Assembly (NCBI GenBank): GCA_963930655.1
Contig: OZ005601.1
Location: forward strand, 20,708,921 to 20,772,920
Length of the DNA: 64,000 nt
From: Myrica gale
Lineage: Eukaryota; Streptophyta; Magnoliopsida; Fagales; Myricaceae
Direction of reading: 5' to 3'
Below are positions 47,301 to 58,983 of the stretch, one piece after another. The notes beneath the pieces are model-generated. The model ran no database searches. It was not told the origin of the DNA and worked only from the letters and a program-made list of their open reading frames with translations. Each line of letters opens with the position of its first letter. The first letter of the stretch is position 1. Both the position numbers and the translations under genes were made by a program.

Positions 47301-49062
47301 TATTAAATATTTGAATTGAAACATTGATCATCATAATGATGGGACAGAACATTCATTACACTAAAATTACAGGATAGCATGGAATCTTTGGCCTAAGCAT
47401 AGCAACCGGAGGATGACAAAGCTTTTCATGAAAGAAACCCCTGATGAGGAGGGGCAACATTGGGGGAACTCAAAAGTGCAAAACATGCAAATGTTATGGG
47501 AAAAAGTCATGGTGAAGAGGTACACACCAATAGACCTTGACATTGCAAGAACTCCAAAAACACGGTGCCCATTCCACTGGATGACCTTGCCCCCGGCTGC
47601 CTCAATTCTGGCATATTCATCTTCCCGATTTGGCTGATGTAATATTAGCAACAAAATGTATTAAAATGGATATCAGTTTCCTATCATGGAAATTATTACG
47701 CCACAAAGACATAAAACTTCTATTAAGGGTTCCTTACTTTATGATCAACTGACAACGCCATAGGTTCTTTCCCACGACATAAAACTGCTCTTGAATCCCC
47801 ACAGTTCGCTACAATGATATGTGATGAACAAATAATTGCAACTACAGCAGTAGAACCAACAGTTTCTGGAGCGACAGGCTCAAGACTAGCTTTTCCTCCA
47901 ACTTCATCGTCAACCTTAAGAAAACAATTGGTGAATGCTTTCTTCCACTGCTCTTGGCAATTTCCCTTCATAGTTCCATCTGGTAGGCCTTCCTTGACAG
48001 ACTCTATCTCCTCAGCCAAGGCCACATGGACACGCTCCCGACAATAGTTTGCAACCTGAAAATTAAGTACCTCATGCGAGTAAATTACTTGCCCAAAAGC
48101 ATTATGCGCAGGGGTCAATAGTAGAAGAAACACTAGAACAGAAGAAGGAGAAAAGTAAACAAACAAAAGGGTACCTGAGAGCCTCCATGGCCATCATATA
48201 CTCCAAAGAAATTAACAGTCTGGTGAGGTAAACAAGTAGTCATGCCATCAATTACCCGATTACCAATCAGCATTTGTACAGGAATCTTCAGAAAACGAGG
48301 AACAGCAGCAACTGCATCTTCCATCTCAGGTCTTCTACCGCACAGAGATGTCAATCCCCAAAGAGGCACATAATCCACCTCAAAAACACTGCGGGCAGAT
48401 GTTCCACTCGGCCGTCTTTCCAGGGACAACTGAAGAGCAACTGCAGGTGGCTTTGGGTCCGGGCCATGACCAATTACTTCCGCAAGGCTCACAGCCTCAG
48501 CAACAGGATCACTCACGATCTCGGATTCATCAGTTGGTTCTTCTGCATCGGTGGCCTTGACAATAACATCAAAGCCGCATAAGCTCTTCGCAATGGCAAC
48601 GGGACTCAGTGCTCCTATATCAGAAGAAGGTTCGAGACCCATAATGTCTTCCCCACATAAGCTACTGGTCTCACTGCCCACTGAAAGAGAACAAGAGCTA
48701 TCAAGAATCTGATCGCCCTCAAATGATAAGGAATCATCTTCCTCGCTCTCTCGGGCTATCACATCATCACCAGCAACCCAAGAGCTTTTATTTTGAGACA
48801 CCATACCCAACAAAGAATCCTCTCTAGGCACTGTCGTCGCTTCAATACAAACTTCATTCGCCAAATCACCACAATTACAATCCTCATCCCCACCAGTAGC
48901 CGTCTCAACGGAAGCATTAGTGACCGAATCAGACGTCAAAGGCCCCTTCTCCGCCATTAGCTTAAGTGCAGTGACGTCTATGTGAGTCGCAACGGATGGG
49001 TTATCACAGGCTGAGTTACCTACTCTAAATGGCACAGCGACCGCCGGAGGCATCTCCTCCAT
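44358..49062 (-). CDS. HAB1: Clade A protein phosphatase 2C, HAB1 type
   Basis: Clade A PP2Cs dephosphorylate SnRK2 kinases and are inhibited by ABA-bound PYR/PYL receptors, so they act as negative regulators of abscisic-acid signalling. Exons (5' to 3'): 49062-48175, 48055-47738, 47633-47528, 44686-44358; 888+318+106+329 nt give 546 aa with consistent frame and GT/AG borders. The N-terminus [10 protein letters not shown] and an acidic 200-aa regulatory region match HAB1. Catalytic marks are YDGHGGSQ (Asp290 binds metal; Gly293 matches the ABI1 Gly180 altered in abi1-1 and is wild type), [32 protein letters not shown] (Trp422 is the ABA-sensing 'lock' Trp), ASDGLWDVM (Asp469) and KGSKDNIS. 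The end [12 protein letters not shown] is HAB1-like. The ATG at 49062 is chosen because the preceding TTG is not a start. Intact. Confidence 0.95.
45463..45741. repeat. Recent 140-bp tandem duplication in PP2C intron 3
   Basis: Copies 45463-45602 and 45603-45741 appear identical except for one missing A (CTTCTAAAGTTACG versus CTTCTAAGTTACG). They lie in the 2.8-kb third intron and do not touch splice sites. Confidence 0.93.
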
Positions 49063-50230
49063 CAATATCTCTATCTAGCCAGTAGAAAAAGTCACCTAAA
49101 ATCAAAGAGACCGTCATTTTTCAACTAATCCATTCCTTTCTTTTCTAATTAAGAATGATCCTTGAATGTGAATGCTGGGTTTCAACAGACTATTTTCCAT
49201 GCCTTGGAAATGAATTTTACACCGATAGTAGAAGTAAATTCAGCTGTATCTTTCAGCTGAATGGCGGTGAAAGGGAAATGGGTAGTCAGATCTGGTCAAT
49301 AACAACGGATCCCAACTTCCATTTATGGAAGTCCTAACCGAAAATGGATATCGTGGACCTGTTCAAGCCTTATCAACTTCTTCTCAGGAACCTTCGTTCT
49401 CTACCTCCATCAACTAAAATGAGAGAGAAATAACCAGAAAACAACTTTAAATGGACACACACCACAAAGAAAAAAGAAACGAGAAGCTGTGACAGCAGAA
49501 TTAATTAAATGAAACTAGAAACCGACCCCTTATCCCTAACACAAGAAAGATAGAGAAAAGCTGGTCATGAGAAAGAGGGAAAGAAAAAGGATGAGTCCCA
49601 AGAATCACAGGAAAACCCTAGAAAAGATGGCACCCTTCTTTTCGGGGTTCCCTGGATCTGGGGCAACCCATCTCACCCTCTTGTACTCCAGCCAGCTTTC
49701 TCTTTCTCTCTCTCTCTGTCTCTCTCAAGTAAATTTACATATAATCATGGAAAATAAACAAAAAATAAAGAGTTACTACCCAATTTGTCAACTATGAAGT
49801 CTTCTCTCCCCCTCTCTCTATCTTTCTTTAGTTTTCTTCCTACTCTCTTGCAGAGACTTCGAAAGCCATGTAAAGAGTCGGTTGCTCACCATTAAAAAAA
49901 TACCAACTCAAATGCTTTGACTAAGACTTCATCTTCTTTATATTCTTTTCACCAACATTTATCAGGGTATTGAAACTCGGAAGAGCAAGAACTGAAAGGG
50001 AGTGGCGAAGAAAGAGAGTAAAATATAAGAAAACAGCAATGAAAAGGGAAAAAGAAGAGAGAAAATAAAAAGGCAGAAGAGTGTGGGGAGTGAGAGCGAG
50101 AGATGGACAGATGTCAAATCTAGAACGGCATATTAAAGCATCTCCACCCATCGCATGCTCCTGCCCTTTTCATTCTCTAATCCCAAACTCCCATCATCCA
50201 GAAGGGAAACTTTTCCGGCCTACATAGCTC
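49063..50230 (-). other. Long 5' leader of the PP2C gene, possibly with an intron
   Basis: About 1.1 kb separates the ATG from a TATA-like site. It is pyrimidine-rich on the coding strand (TCTCTCTCTTC-type tracts near 49690-49720, 49800-49830 and 50040-50100). Arabidopsis HAB1 is known to have a long 5' leader with an intron; I cannot place such an intron with confidence here. I see no other gene. Confidence 0.45.
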
Positions 50231-50242
50231 CGATATATATTT
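50231..50242 (-). promoter_or_regulatory. Possible TATA box of the PP2C gene
   Basis: On the coding strand the sequence is AAAATATATATCGG, about 1.17 kb upstream of the ATG and followed by a CT-rich leader. A GACGTGTA (ABRE-like ACGTGT core) lies about 90 bp further upstream, near 50334. ABA-inducible feedback is known for clade A PP2Cs, but a single core is weak evidence. Confidence 0.35.
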
Positions 50243-50628
50243 TTTCTTTTTTCGTTTTGTTTTTATGAAGCATACATTCGGGTTCGATTCCAAGAATAAA
50301 AAGATCAAGAACAATATTTTGATAACCTGAAAGCGACGTGTATTTGGTAACTCCGAAAAATATTCAATGAATCCAATCTTAATTTACTCTCCAATAATTT
50401 TTCAAGTGTTTAAAAATTGATTAGGAATAAAACTAACAAATAATCTCCGGTTTTCGTAAAGAAAAACTCTAATTTTAAAATCCAAAGGAAAAGAAGCACC
50501 CTCTTCAATCAGGAGATAGGTGTGGATTTTATATATTTTTTTTGGAGTTAAATACTGAACTACTGAATCAGGAGCAATAGTTCAAGCTAAGGATTTCTCA
50601 TTACCCAAAAAAGATATTGAAATAAATA

Positions 50629-50831
50629 GGAATAAATATAAAATTGGTCCATGTACTATACGCAAAAATCGATTTAGTCCCTGTGATATTAAAAACATTC
50701 ATTTAGTCCATGTGATTTCAGAAAGTGATAAAATCAGTCCCTAATTAAGGACCGATAACAAACGAAAATAAAATCACAGGTACTAAATCGATTTTTGAGT
50801 ATAGCACATGGACTGATTTTGCATTTATCCC
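50629..50831. mobile_element. Small foldback MULE-like element (203 bp)
   Basis: The flanks AAATAAATA (50620-50628) and AAATAAGTA (50832-50840) match at 8 of 9 positions. The ends GGAATAAATATAAAATTGG and, inverted, GGGATAAATGCAAAATCAG pair over about 60 bp. Four boxes of the AGTCCCTGTGAT type lie at about 30-bp steps (T of each near 50648, 50678, 50707, 50738). Confidence 0.8.
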
Positions 50832-52267
50832 AAATAAGTATTCTAAAATTTTGTACTATTGTTAAAAAGTTCAATTTGGCAAAAATCTTTTGAGTATTTT
50901 TTTGTCAAATTTGAAAAATAACCAATTCTCTCACTACAACATTTAATTTTTTTATTTTACAAAGCTTTTGCCACATCAATAATATCATTTTAAATAGTTT
51001 AGGAAGTTGACAAGTGTACCAATTACCATACACCATGATAGATTTGTCAATAAGCTCTAGACCTACACGTGTGAATCGTGCCACAATTCTCTAACAGGGG
51101 AATGCATTAGAAATTAATCCAGCAAACAGAACGAGCTATTTGGAAAAATTAGTACAATCTAGAGTTTTTTTTTTCGTTTTTCAAATATGAGCATGAGCTT
51201 CTTCTTTGTGTTTATTAGTATTCCTAATTTAACCTTTTGCTTTTTGGACACAAAGAAACTATGTACATCACTTATCATATTAGTGCCAAATAAAAATAAA
51301 AACTAATTACCAAAAGAAAAAGAAAAATTGTAGACCACTGGCGTGCTCCGAGAAAAAAAAAAGGTACAAACTAGTGAGTCATATTTATGGATCTAAAAGT
51401 AGAAGAGAAAAAAAGGGGGGTAAAGGTATAAATTATAGACTACATGGAAAGCTTCTACATAGGCTCAACGCTTCATGGCCTACGGCATTAAAAGGAGTTA
51501 ATTTCAAGCATGTGAAACTTGGCCCCATAGGTAGTCCTCATGGCTCATGCTATATATACTATTAATAATAAATTTTTTAGCCTGCCTCGGGGGCTGGGGC
51601 TTGTTTGGAAGATTGCGAAATAGACTGCAGTAAACCGGCCGAACTCGGTATGTGAACAGACCAAAAACAAAAAACAAAATGGTACAAGTTTTGCCTTCCC
51701 CCGGTTATAGTTAAAGTTCAATATAATTGGCAGAAGAAATTTACATAAATAAAGATTGAGTGTCCACAATTCCCATGCAGAAATGAACTGAATGATAAAA
51801 GGCACGCATATGTGTTTTCCAGAACTAATTTGTGATTAAATCAATGAGTAAAATATCAACATGTGTGTGGATGATGCTAAGTACCATCATGTTGGTTTTC
51901 TTTATGAAAATGTTCAATCTATAACTTTAGATTTGTGTTTGAATAAAACCTCCCTCAACTTCATTTACAGTTGAACAAAGGGTATAATTCTGGGCTCTAT
52001 TGTATTCGGAACCATTTCGCATTAACATTGTGCACAAGTTGATGGGAGCAAATATTGTTTAAGGAAAGCAAGCAATTCTTCAATCTTCGACAATCTTAAA
52101 CGATTTTTTTGCAATGGCACACACTCTAATCGAGGGAAACGCAATAATAACTTTAAGAAATTGAAGAGATTTGATCGAGCGAATTTCAAGAGGTGGCAAA
52201 AGAAGACAACACTTTGTCTTGGCTCATAAACTGGTGTACGTCGTGACTACCTCCAAGTCCAAGGCAT
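50832..52267. other. Intergenic DNA upstream of the PP2C gene
   Basis: I see no gene or intact transposon. A CTACACGTGTGAAT site (G-box/ABRE-like) at about 51065-51078 lies roughly 0.8 kb upstream of the presumed PP2C TATA box. It could be a distal ABA-response element, but it may also be chance. Confidence 0.5.
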
Positions 52268-53053
52268 CAGTGGCGGAGCCACTAGGGGCAAACTTCTAAA
52301 AAAAACTTCTAAGAAAAAATGACAAAAAAATTATTATGTAATGCAAAAGAAAAGTCTTAAGAGATAAAATATAAAAAATAAGGACTAAAAATATTGAAAT
52401 ACACGTACTTCTAAGGAAATCTGCCAAAATAAAAAAGTATCTTTGTCAAACAGAAACAATGCGCTATCTTGAACAAAAATATCTGAGAACACACACAGAC
52501 ACACTTAAGCTCATATATGTCACATATAATTATTTAATTCCAAAAAATTACAAATAGACTTTCCTAGAAATACTTAGGAAGCGATTTTGATTTTGCATCC
52601 CCTTCTTGTAGTGCCTCTTTAGATCAATGACATATTTCAAGTATAATCACAAAAACAATTATAATTCAGATATCAAAGTGAAACTTTCTACCAAGAAGAA
52701 ATTAACTCTTTTATCAAAGTGAAACTTTCACAAAAACAATTAACTCTAGTAACTCCTAGCAAGTGGACAACCACCTAGCCAATTAGAGAGTGTCTTTATG
52801 ATATCTATAAGCATATCAACCATTGCATGAATATGTCTGCCACACAATACATTTGCCTCTACATCATTATTTATGATGATTTGGATATGTAATTGACTTA
52901 ATAAACAGTGCGGAGAACGTAAAATAAAGACACTTTCGACAGATTCTTCACATAGATATCACGTTGAAAAGTAAAACAACATCGATCAAAGGGCCGCGCC
53001 TGATAAAAAAATAAAAAATTAGGTGTGAAAATTTTGTTTTGGCTCCTCCTGTG
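52268..53053. mobile_element. Second non-autonomous hAT element (786 bp), opposite orientation
   Basis: An exact 8-bp duplication CAAGGCAT lies at 52260-52267 and 53054-53061. The left end CAGTGGCGGAGCC and, inverted, the right end CACAGGAGGAGCC form the TIR. The first ~150 bp (AACTTCTAAG..AAAATGACAAAAAAATTA, ATTGAAATACA) match the inverted right end of the element at 35542. No transposase frame. Confidence 0.88.
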
Positions 53054-53159
53054 CAAGGCATCCTACAATGAGACGATTGCACGTACTCCTGATAAGTTGA
53101 AATGAGAGCATCATGATGGCAAGACCCCGACCCCAAAGTTCAAATGGACAGAGTTCCGC

Positions 53160-53486
53160 TTGAAAAATTAGATTTTTCACCCTTCTTACAAACAATTTTC
53201 TCAACCAAGAAAGTTTAAGAGAAAAATTCCCTTCCACCTCTTAAGAATTAAAAATCACTCTCACAACTTGAAAAATGAGACTTTCCACCCTGCTTACAAG
53301 TAGTTTTCCTAACCAAGAAAAGCTTAAGAGAAAAATATCTCTTCCACCTCTTAAAAATTCAAAACCACTCTCACAACTTGAAAAATGAGACGTTCCACCC
53401 TGCTTACAAGTAATTTCCCCAACCAAGAAAGCTCAAGAGAAAAATTTCCTTTCCACCTCTTAAAAATTAAAAATCGTTCTCACAAC
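53160..53486. repeat. Three tandem units of about 107-110 bp
   Basis: Units begin at 53160, 53267 and 53377 with CTTGAAAAATGAGAC-like starts and contain CCTGCTTACAAGTA, AACCAAGAAA, TTAAGAGAAAAAT, TTCCACCTCTTAAAAATT and CACTCTCACAA. They differ by scattered substitutions. There is no spacer diversity, so this is a minisatellite and not a CRISPR array. Confidence 0.9.
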
Positions 53487-54837
53487 GCAACCATAACATA
53501 TGAAAATATGAAATCCAAAAGTTTAGTCAGAGCACTACTCCAAAATCCTCAAATCCCACAATTAACAAAGGATCAAAATAAGCAGTTTTCTCGAATGAAA
53601 TAAAATTACTAAAGTCTCCAAATTGATACAATCATTACCAAAGTCTTGAGAGGACTCTTTATTCGATAACCCTGCACTTGCAACCTTCTAAAAAACTACC
53701 ACTCGAGATCTCCTACTACTCGCTGTCATCAACCGCTAAATCTGAAATATAGGAAGTAAGTGGTGAGCTACAACTAGCTCAATAAGTAGCAATCAATGGG
53801 GGTAAGGGAAATTACAGTTTTATAACCATTACCAAGATCAAGAAAATGTAGTGAGCAATACCAAACTGAAAACATAATTTATAAAAAAATATCTCAGGCC
53901 AAGCAATATAGAGAAATTATCAATTGTCACACAGACCTCAATGGTCACAAAGACCCCAATGGTAATAAAAACCATAACAATCACAAGCACAAGGATAGCT
54001 TGATAGCTCACAACAAAAATTTCACAAAACAGACCAACCATTTCAAATGAGTTCGTGAAATCTCATTTTACCAAAATTTGTTCAGTTCCCCCTAATGCAT
54101 CAAAACCATATAAAATAAAATGCACATTTAAAATCCCTCATTTCCAAAATCACAGAATTCACAATAATTCATCCAAATCAGTTTCGATTTGTAAAATAAA
54201 TATCTAACAATTGTGCACTTATTTTCTACAGCACAAGAATTTCATAAAAAATCTCATTGAAAGACCACTTACCTCAAACGCCTAACCCGAAGCCTTAAAG
54301 TTTCTCAAAAGATTGTTGAAAAATAAATCAGAACCAAATGCATCAACGAGATCGAAAGAGAATCGCTTAATATCAAGGGATTGGCCTTCCAACGTTATCT
54401 ACAAAACAAAATAACCCAAATTCAAACCAAAGGAGTTCGACCCCAATCAATGATTAGATCATACCTACCTCCAAGATTACCCAACCCCTGTGATTTGGCG
54501 TCTCCAAGGCTATAGAGAGAGAGAGAGAGAGAGTTTCGAAAGAGAGAGGTAGAGAGGGAAAATACGACTTTGAGTGGCCTTTTTCGAAGAATAGCAGAGA
54601 TACATCTTTTAATCTCAACTAGGGTTCGAATATGGCAAGATTTTAGGTTAAAATGGTAAAGAGATTTAAGTTTTAAAATGAAAAATTGAAGATATGCAAT
54701 CGATCGCAAAACCAGTTGAAAAAGAGTTATTTTGTGTGAAGGAGAAGAAGCTTTGCGGAAGGTAATGTCATTTATCAAAACGCATCTTTGTTTTTTGGGG
54801 GGGGGATATTACAATGATTATCTTTGCAAGGGTATAA
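53487..54837. other. Non-coding DNA, probably repeat-derived
   Basis: I see no gene. A (GA)n run lies at 54514-54533. The block around 53640-53830 (ACCACTCGAGATCTCC, GTGAGCTACAACTAGCTC) resembles LTR-type sequence, but I could not find a second copy or borders. Confidence 0.4.
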
Positions 54838-56207
54838 CCTTATGACACACTCTGTTCAATATCTATATGAACAGGTATACTGCAAAGGAAATCTGGAACA
54901 CACTCGAGGTTAAATATGTGCTTCAAGACAAAACTAGTAAAAAGTTTTTTGCTACGAAGTTTTTTAATTACAAAATAGTAGATGATAGGTTGTTTCTAAG
55001 CAGCTTAACGAAATTTTGGATATTCTAGATCAGTTCGCTCAGTATAACATGAAAATGGATAAAAGATTTTTTTGTCTTTTCCACTAGAGACAAATTACCA
55101 CCTTTTTGGAAAGAGTATAAAAACTACTTAAGCATAAGAAGGAGAATATTACTCTTGCTCAGTTAGGTCAACATATTCAAGTTGAGGAATACTTGAGACG
55201 TAATCAAACTATGAAATATGAAACCATTCAATCAATTGAAAGTTTTAAAAGTGGAAGAAGTTGGTCCTTTGAACAACACGAAGAGAAAGGCTGAAAACGA
55301 GAAGCAAAATAAGAAAAAGAAGGGGAATTACTACAATTGTGGCAAGCCTAGTTATTTTAAACGAGACTGTCGTCTTCCCAAAATGAAGAAGCAGCATCAA
55401 AGCTTGATTCTAAGGGCTCAAACGAATATGATTCTAAGGGCAAGGAGAAATTTGTAGCTGTGATTTCTGAGGTCAATTTGATCAAAGCAAATGGTTCTTA
55501 ATTGGTGGATTGACTCTAAGGCAACAAGGTGTGTGTGTGTCATGACAAGAGCCAATTCAAGACTTTTGAAGCAATAGAGGATGATCATTTCCTCTATATG
55601 GGGAATTCATCCACTGTTGTTGTCAAAGAGAAAAGAATTGTGGACTTCGAGTTTACCTCCGAAAAAGTCTTATCGTTGACAAATGTATTTTATGTTCCTG
55701 AGATTAGGAAAAATCTTGTATATGATAGTTTTATGAACAAGTTTAGTTTTAAGACTATATTTGAGCCATACACAATTGTTTTGATTAAGGGTGAGACTTT
55801 TGTGCAAAAGGGTTATTTGTATGTTGGGATGTTCAAACTCAATGTAGTTGGTAATGCAAATGATGTTTCAATTTATATGCTTGGCTCATTTTTATTATGG
55901 CATTTTCATTTAGGCAATGTAAATGTTAGAAAAATGCATGATATGATAGGTTTAGACCTTATCCTGAAAATTGAAAATGATATGCATGAAAAATTTCATG
56001 TGATGTATGAAAATGAAAATCACCAGAAAACCGTTTTCAGAAAATTGAAATGACCTCGTCTCTTTTAGAACTCGTTCATAGTGATGTATGTGACATGCAT
56101 AGTACCTCCACTAGAGGTGGACGAAAATATTTTGTTACGTTTATAGATGACTTTTCAAAATATTGTTCTTTCATGTAATCAAAAGATGAAGTTCTTGAAA
56201 ATTTTAA

Positions 56208-57960
56208 GGGCAAACTCATAGTTAGCTCCATATCTTTGGGGCAAAATCAAGTTACGACTCTTATTTTCTAAACCAATAATTTGAGACCCCTATGTTTCAA
56301 AACCAACAATTTGAGACTTTTATGTTTCAAAATCACTCAATCATCGCCCTCCCGTTTAAATTCAATGTCAAATGAGACGGTTTTTCGTGAAATGATCAGA
56401 ATGCCCTTGATAAGTGATTGGTGGATGACCAGACTGCCCTTGCTATCTTTATGTCCAGACGAAGACCAAAGTTTTTCTTCCCTGGGCACCACCCTCCTCC
56501 TCACCTGCAACCACTTGTCCATCTACATCCTCCATTTCTCTGTCATCCTCTACATCAATGAGCAGTCACCAGTGCAATATACAGCAGTTCACGATACTAT
56601 GGATTCACTGAGAGAACTCATTTCCACGCACCGAAATCAATGGGAAGCGATGGTTCTACAACATACTTAGAAAGGATAATTTCCTCACTCTTTGCTGCTT
56701 TTGCTTTAACATCTTGCATCCATATCTTTAGCAGAAGCTTGTACCAATGATCAGTTTTCGTCCTAACTTTCCTGAAAGAGCCAATCTGGTTCAAAACAGA
56801 GTTGCTATCAGCCAAATGCTTGAGTTTAATGACTCTTTTCCTTGTACAAGTTTGACTCACTTCAGTGTTTCCCAGTGTCTCAAGTTTTGACACTATTCCA
56901 TAGTGGGAAGTGTAGCTCTGTCTTCTGCTAAAACCGCTATCTTCATCCTTGTTGGAGTTATATTTTCTCAACCAGAGCTGCCAAAAATATAGCGATGTCA
57001 AACTGATATTAGTCTTACTTTCAATAACCGAGAAATCAATCACCATGATCAAGTGCTAACCAATTACATAAGATGACCGAAATGAATCAAAGTACAATAT
57101 CATCTCTTTGGTTATAGTTTCTCGGTTCCATTCAGTACCAAACGCTTGCTTATACTTGAGCCAGACATTTGAGGTGAAGTCTCTACGAGAGAATTGTAGT
57201 TGCTTCAATTGCCGAACAAAGTACCAAGAAAAACAAAACAAAAAAAATAGAGGAGAGAGAGCTCAGCTGCCCAATAAATTTTAACCAGTCAATACTAGTC
57301 TTGGATGAGGATGCGCATGCTAATGAATTCCACAAAGATTACTCGATATAGAATGCAAATTATATTTCTTCCAGATTTTGGTGCTCTCAAGTGAATCAGA
57401 TCAAACAAAAAGTGCAAAGACCTCACACTCTGTATTACATTTCTCACTTCTGCAAAACTCACGTTGAACGACCAATGCCACAAGATGCGTGGCCTGCAAA
57501 CTCATTCAAAGATAATAAAGGAAGAGAGGAAAGGAACAACACTTCAGAAAACTGGAATATAGAGTACACGTGAGAAAGCGCAGACATCTAATGGGATGAA
57601 GAAGCCTATGTCGATGGTGTTCTCTTTAGGGACGAATGCTGATGAGTTCGGCTCTTTGACTTTTGGTTGACTCTCTTGTGCGAGGAACTTGGGGGGGAAT
57701 GGACACGTGTCGTTCGGGTAGAGTGAGAGTAGGGGGAGGGACGGAGGATAAAGTGGCAATGACAGTCTGGTCATCCACCAATCACTTATCAAGGGCATTC
57801 TGGTCATTTCACGAAAACCGTCTCATTTGACGGTGAATTTAAACGGGGGGCGAGAATTAAGTGATTTTGAAACATAGGGGTATCAAATTGTTGGTTTGAA
57901 AAATAAGGGTCGTAACTTAATTTTGCCCCAAAGATATGGGGCTAACTATGAGTTTACCCC
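56208..57960. mobile_element. Pack-MULE-like element (1753 bp) inserted in Copia integrase
   Basis: An exact 9-bp duplication AAATTTTAA (56199-56207 and 57961-57969) flanks it. TIRs of about 240 bp begin GGGCAAACTCATAGTTAGC and, inverted, GGGGTAAACTCATAGTTAG, and pair through AAGTGATTGGTGGATGACCAG. The interior is non-repeated DNA with gene-like blocks on the - strand. Confidence 0.93.
56618..57241 (-). pseudogene. Captured, unrecognised gene fragment with a retained intron
   Basis: Two coding blocks on the - strand flank an 83-nt intron (56978-57060, GTTAGC...TTGGCAG). The upstream block reads RQLKQLQFSRRDFTSNVWLK and YKQAFGTEWNRETITKEMIL. The downstream block reads LWLRKYNSNKDEDSGFSRRQ, SYTSHYGIVSKLETLGNTEV and KTDHWYKLLLKIWMQDVKAK, open for about 120 codons. 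I do not recognise the family. The retained intron shows that DNA, not mRNA, was captured. No start codon context or complete gene is present. Confidence 0.55.
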
Positions 57961-58184
57961 AAATTTTAAAGTGTTCAAAAATGAGGTTGAAAATCAATGT
58001 GATGCAAAGATCAAATGTTTAAGGTCTGACAAAGGTGGAGAATTTCATTTTACTGCGTTTTGTAAATCTTTTAGTATAATGCACGAGACATCCATAGCAT
58101 ATGGTCTGAAGAATCTTTTTGGGGAGAAGCCTTACTTACAACTTGTTATATTTTAAATAGATATACCATAAAAGAAATCCAAGG

Positions 58185-58565
58185 TAGGGGTGAAAACCTA
58201 CCCCTCAGTTCGGTTTTAGCCCCTCGCCGAGAGCCGAACCAAGGTGGTCGGTGTCTAAAAAATTTAGACCGACAACCGAACCAAAAGCTTTCAAAACCGA
58301 TAGGACTGATCTTGATTCGGTTTCGGTCGGTTTTCGACAAATGATTCAAACCAAAAATTAATTCAACAAAAAAACTAAATCAACTACGAGAAACCCAAAT
58401 TGCCCAAATCACCACCACTAACAACCCAAATCGCAACCAATCACCACCACCAACAACCCAAATTGCCCAAATCGCAATCAATAACAACTGCCCAAATCGC
58501 AGCAGACCAAGAGGGAGAGAGAGAGAGGCCAAATCAGGAAGAGATGAGAGAGAGGAGAGAGAAGA

Positions 58566-58599
<34 letters not shown>

Positions 58600-58930
58600 G
58601 ACAACGACGACGGTATTTCAGGTTGAAGTGTGAAAAGGCCATTTTTCACGGTGAAAGAGGGAGAAAGGGTCGTGACTTGTGAAGGGGGAAGGGGGAGGGG
58701 AACTGGGAAATAAATTAAAAGGGGGGATTATAAAAAAAGGAAGCGAAATTACTTTGGGCCCTCGGTTCGACGCCTTGGGCCCCAAAACAGTGGGCCGAAC
58801 CGAGGCCCTCGTTTATGAGATTTTTTGGGCTAACAACCGAACCGGGCTGTCCCAGAATCGACCAAGCCTAATCGGTTTCAGCCGATTTGGGTCGGCCCGT
58901 TCGATTCCGGCCAAAATCTGTTCAGGCCTA
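58185..58930. mobile_element. Non-autonomous hAT element (746 bp)
   Basis: An exact 8-bp duplication ATCCAAGG (58177-58184 and 58931-58938) flanks it. Ends are TAGGGGTGAAAAC and, inverted, TAGGCCTGAACAG. Inside are many copies of AACCGAACC / GGTTCGG-type words and a GA microsatellite (58570-58598). This is a different hAT family from the CAGTGGCGG elements. No transposase frame. Confidence 0.9.
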
Positions 58931-58983
58931 ATCCAAGGTGACTCCATACGAATTATGAAATAAAAGAAAACCTAAATTATTTT

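Larger units (their letters stand above)
54870..58975 (+). pseudogene. Copia gag-protease-integrase remains
   Basis: Gag reads YTAKEIWNTLEVKYVLQDK and, after stops, the knuckle YYNCGKPSYFKRDCRLPK (near 55333), where the first Cys and the His of CCHC are both Tyr. The protease region has CHDKSQFKTFEAIEDDHFLY and LTNVFYVPEIRKNLV. GAG-pre-integrase has LLWHFHLGNVNVRKMHDM. Integrase has [20 protein letters not shown] and, beyond the MULE, IKCLRSDKGGEFHF. Further stops and a frameshift occur before the hAT insertion. Not functional. Confidence 0.83.

Noticed and set aside
49063-49065. TTG as an upstream start for the PP2C
   Set aside because: The adjacent ATG at 49062 gives the HAB1-like MEEM start; a TTG start is not expected here.
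53160-53486. CRISPR-like direct repeats
   Set aside because: Whole 107-110 bp units repeat with no unique spacers, there are only three, and this is plant nuclear DNA.
58380-58649. Open frames of 77-89 codons on both strands
   Set aside because: They lie wholly inside a hAT element with exact TSDs and are made of CAACC and GA repeats.
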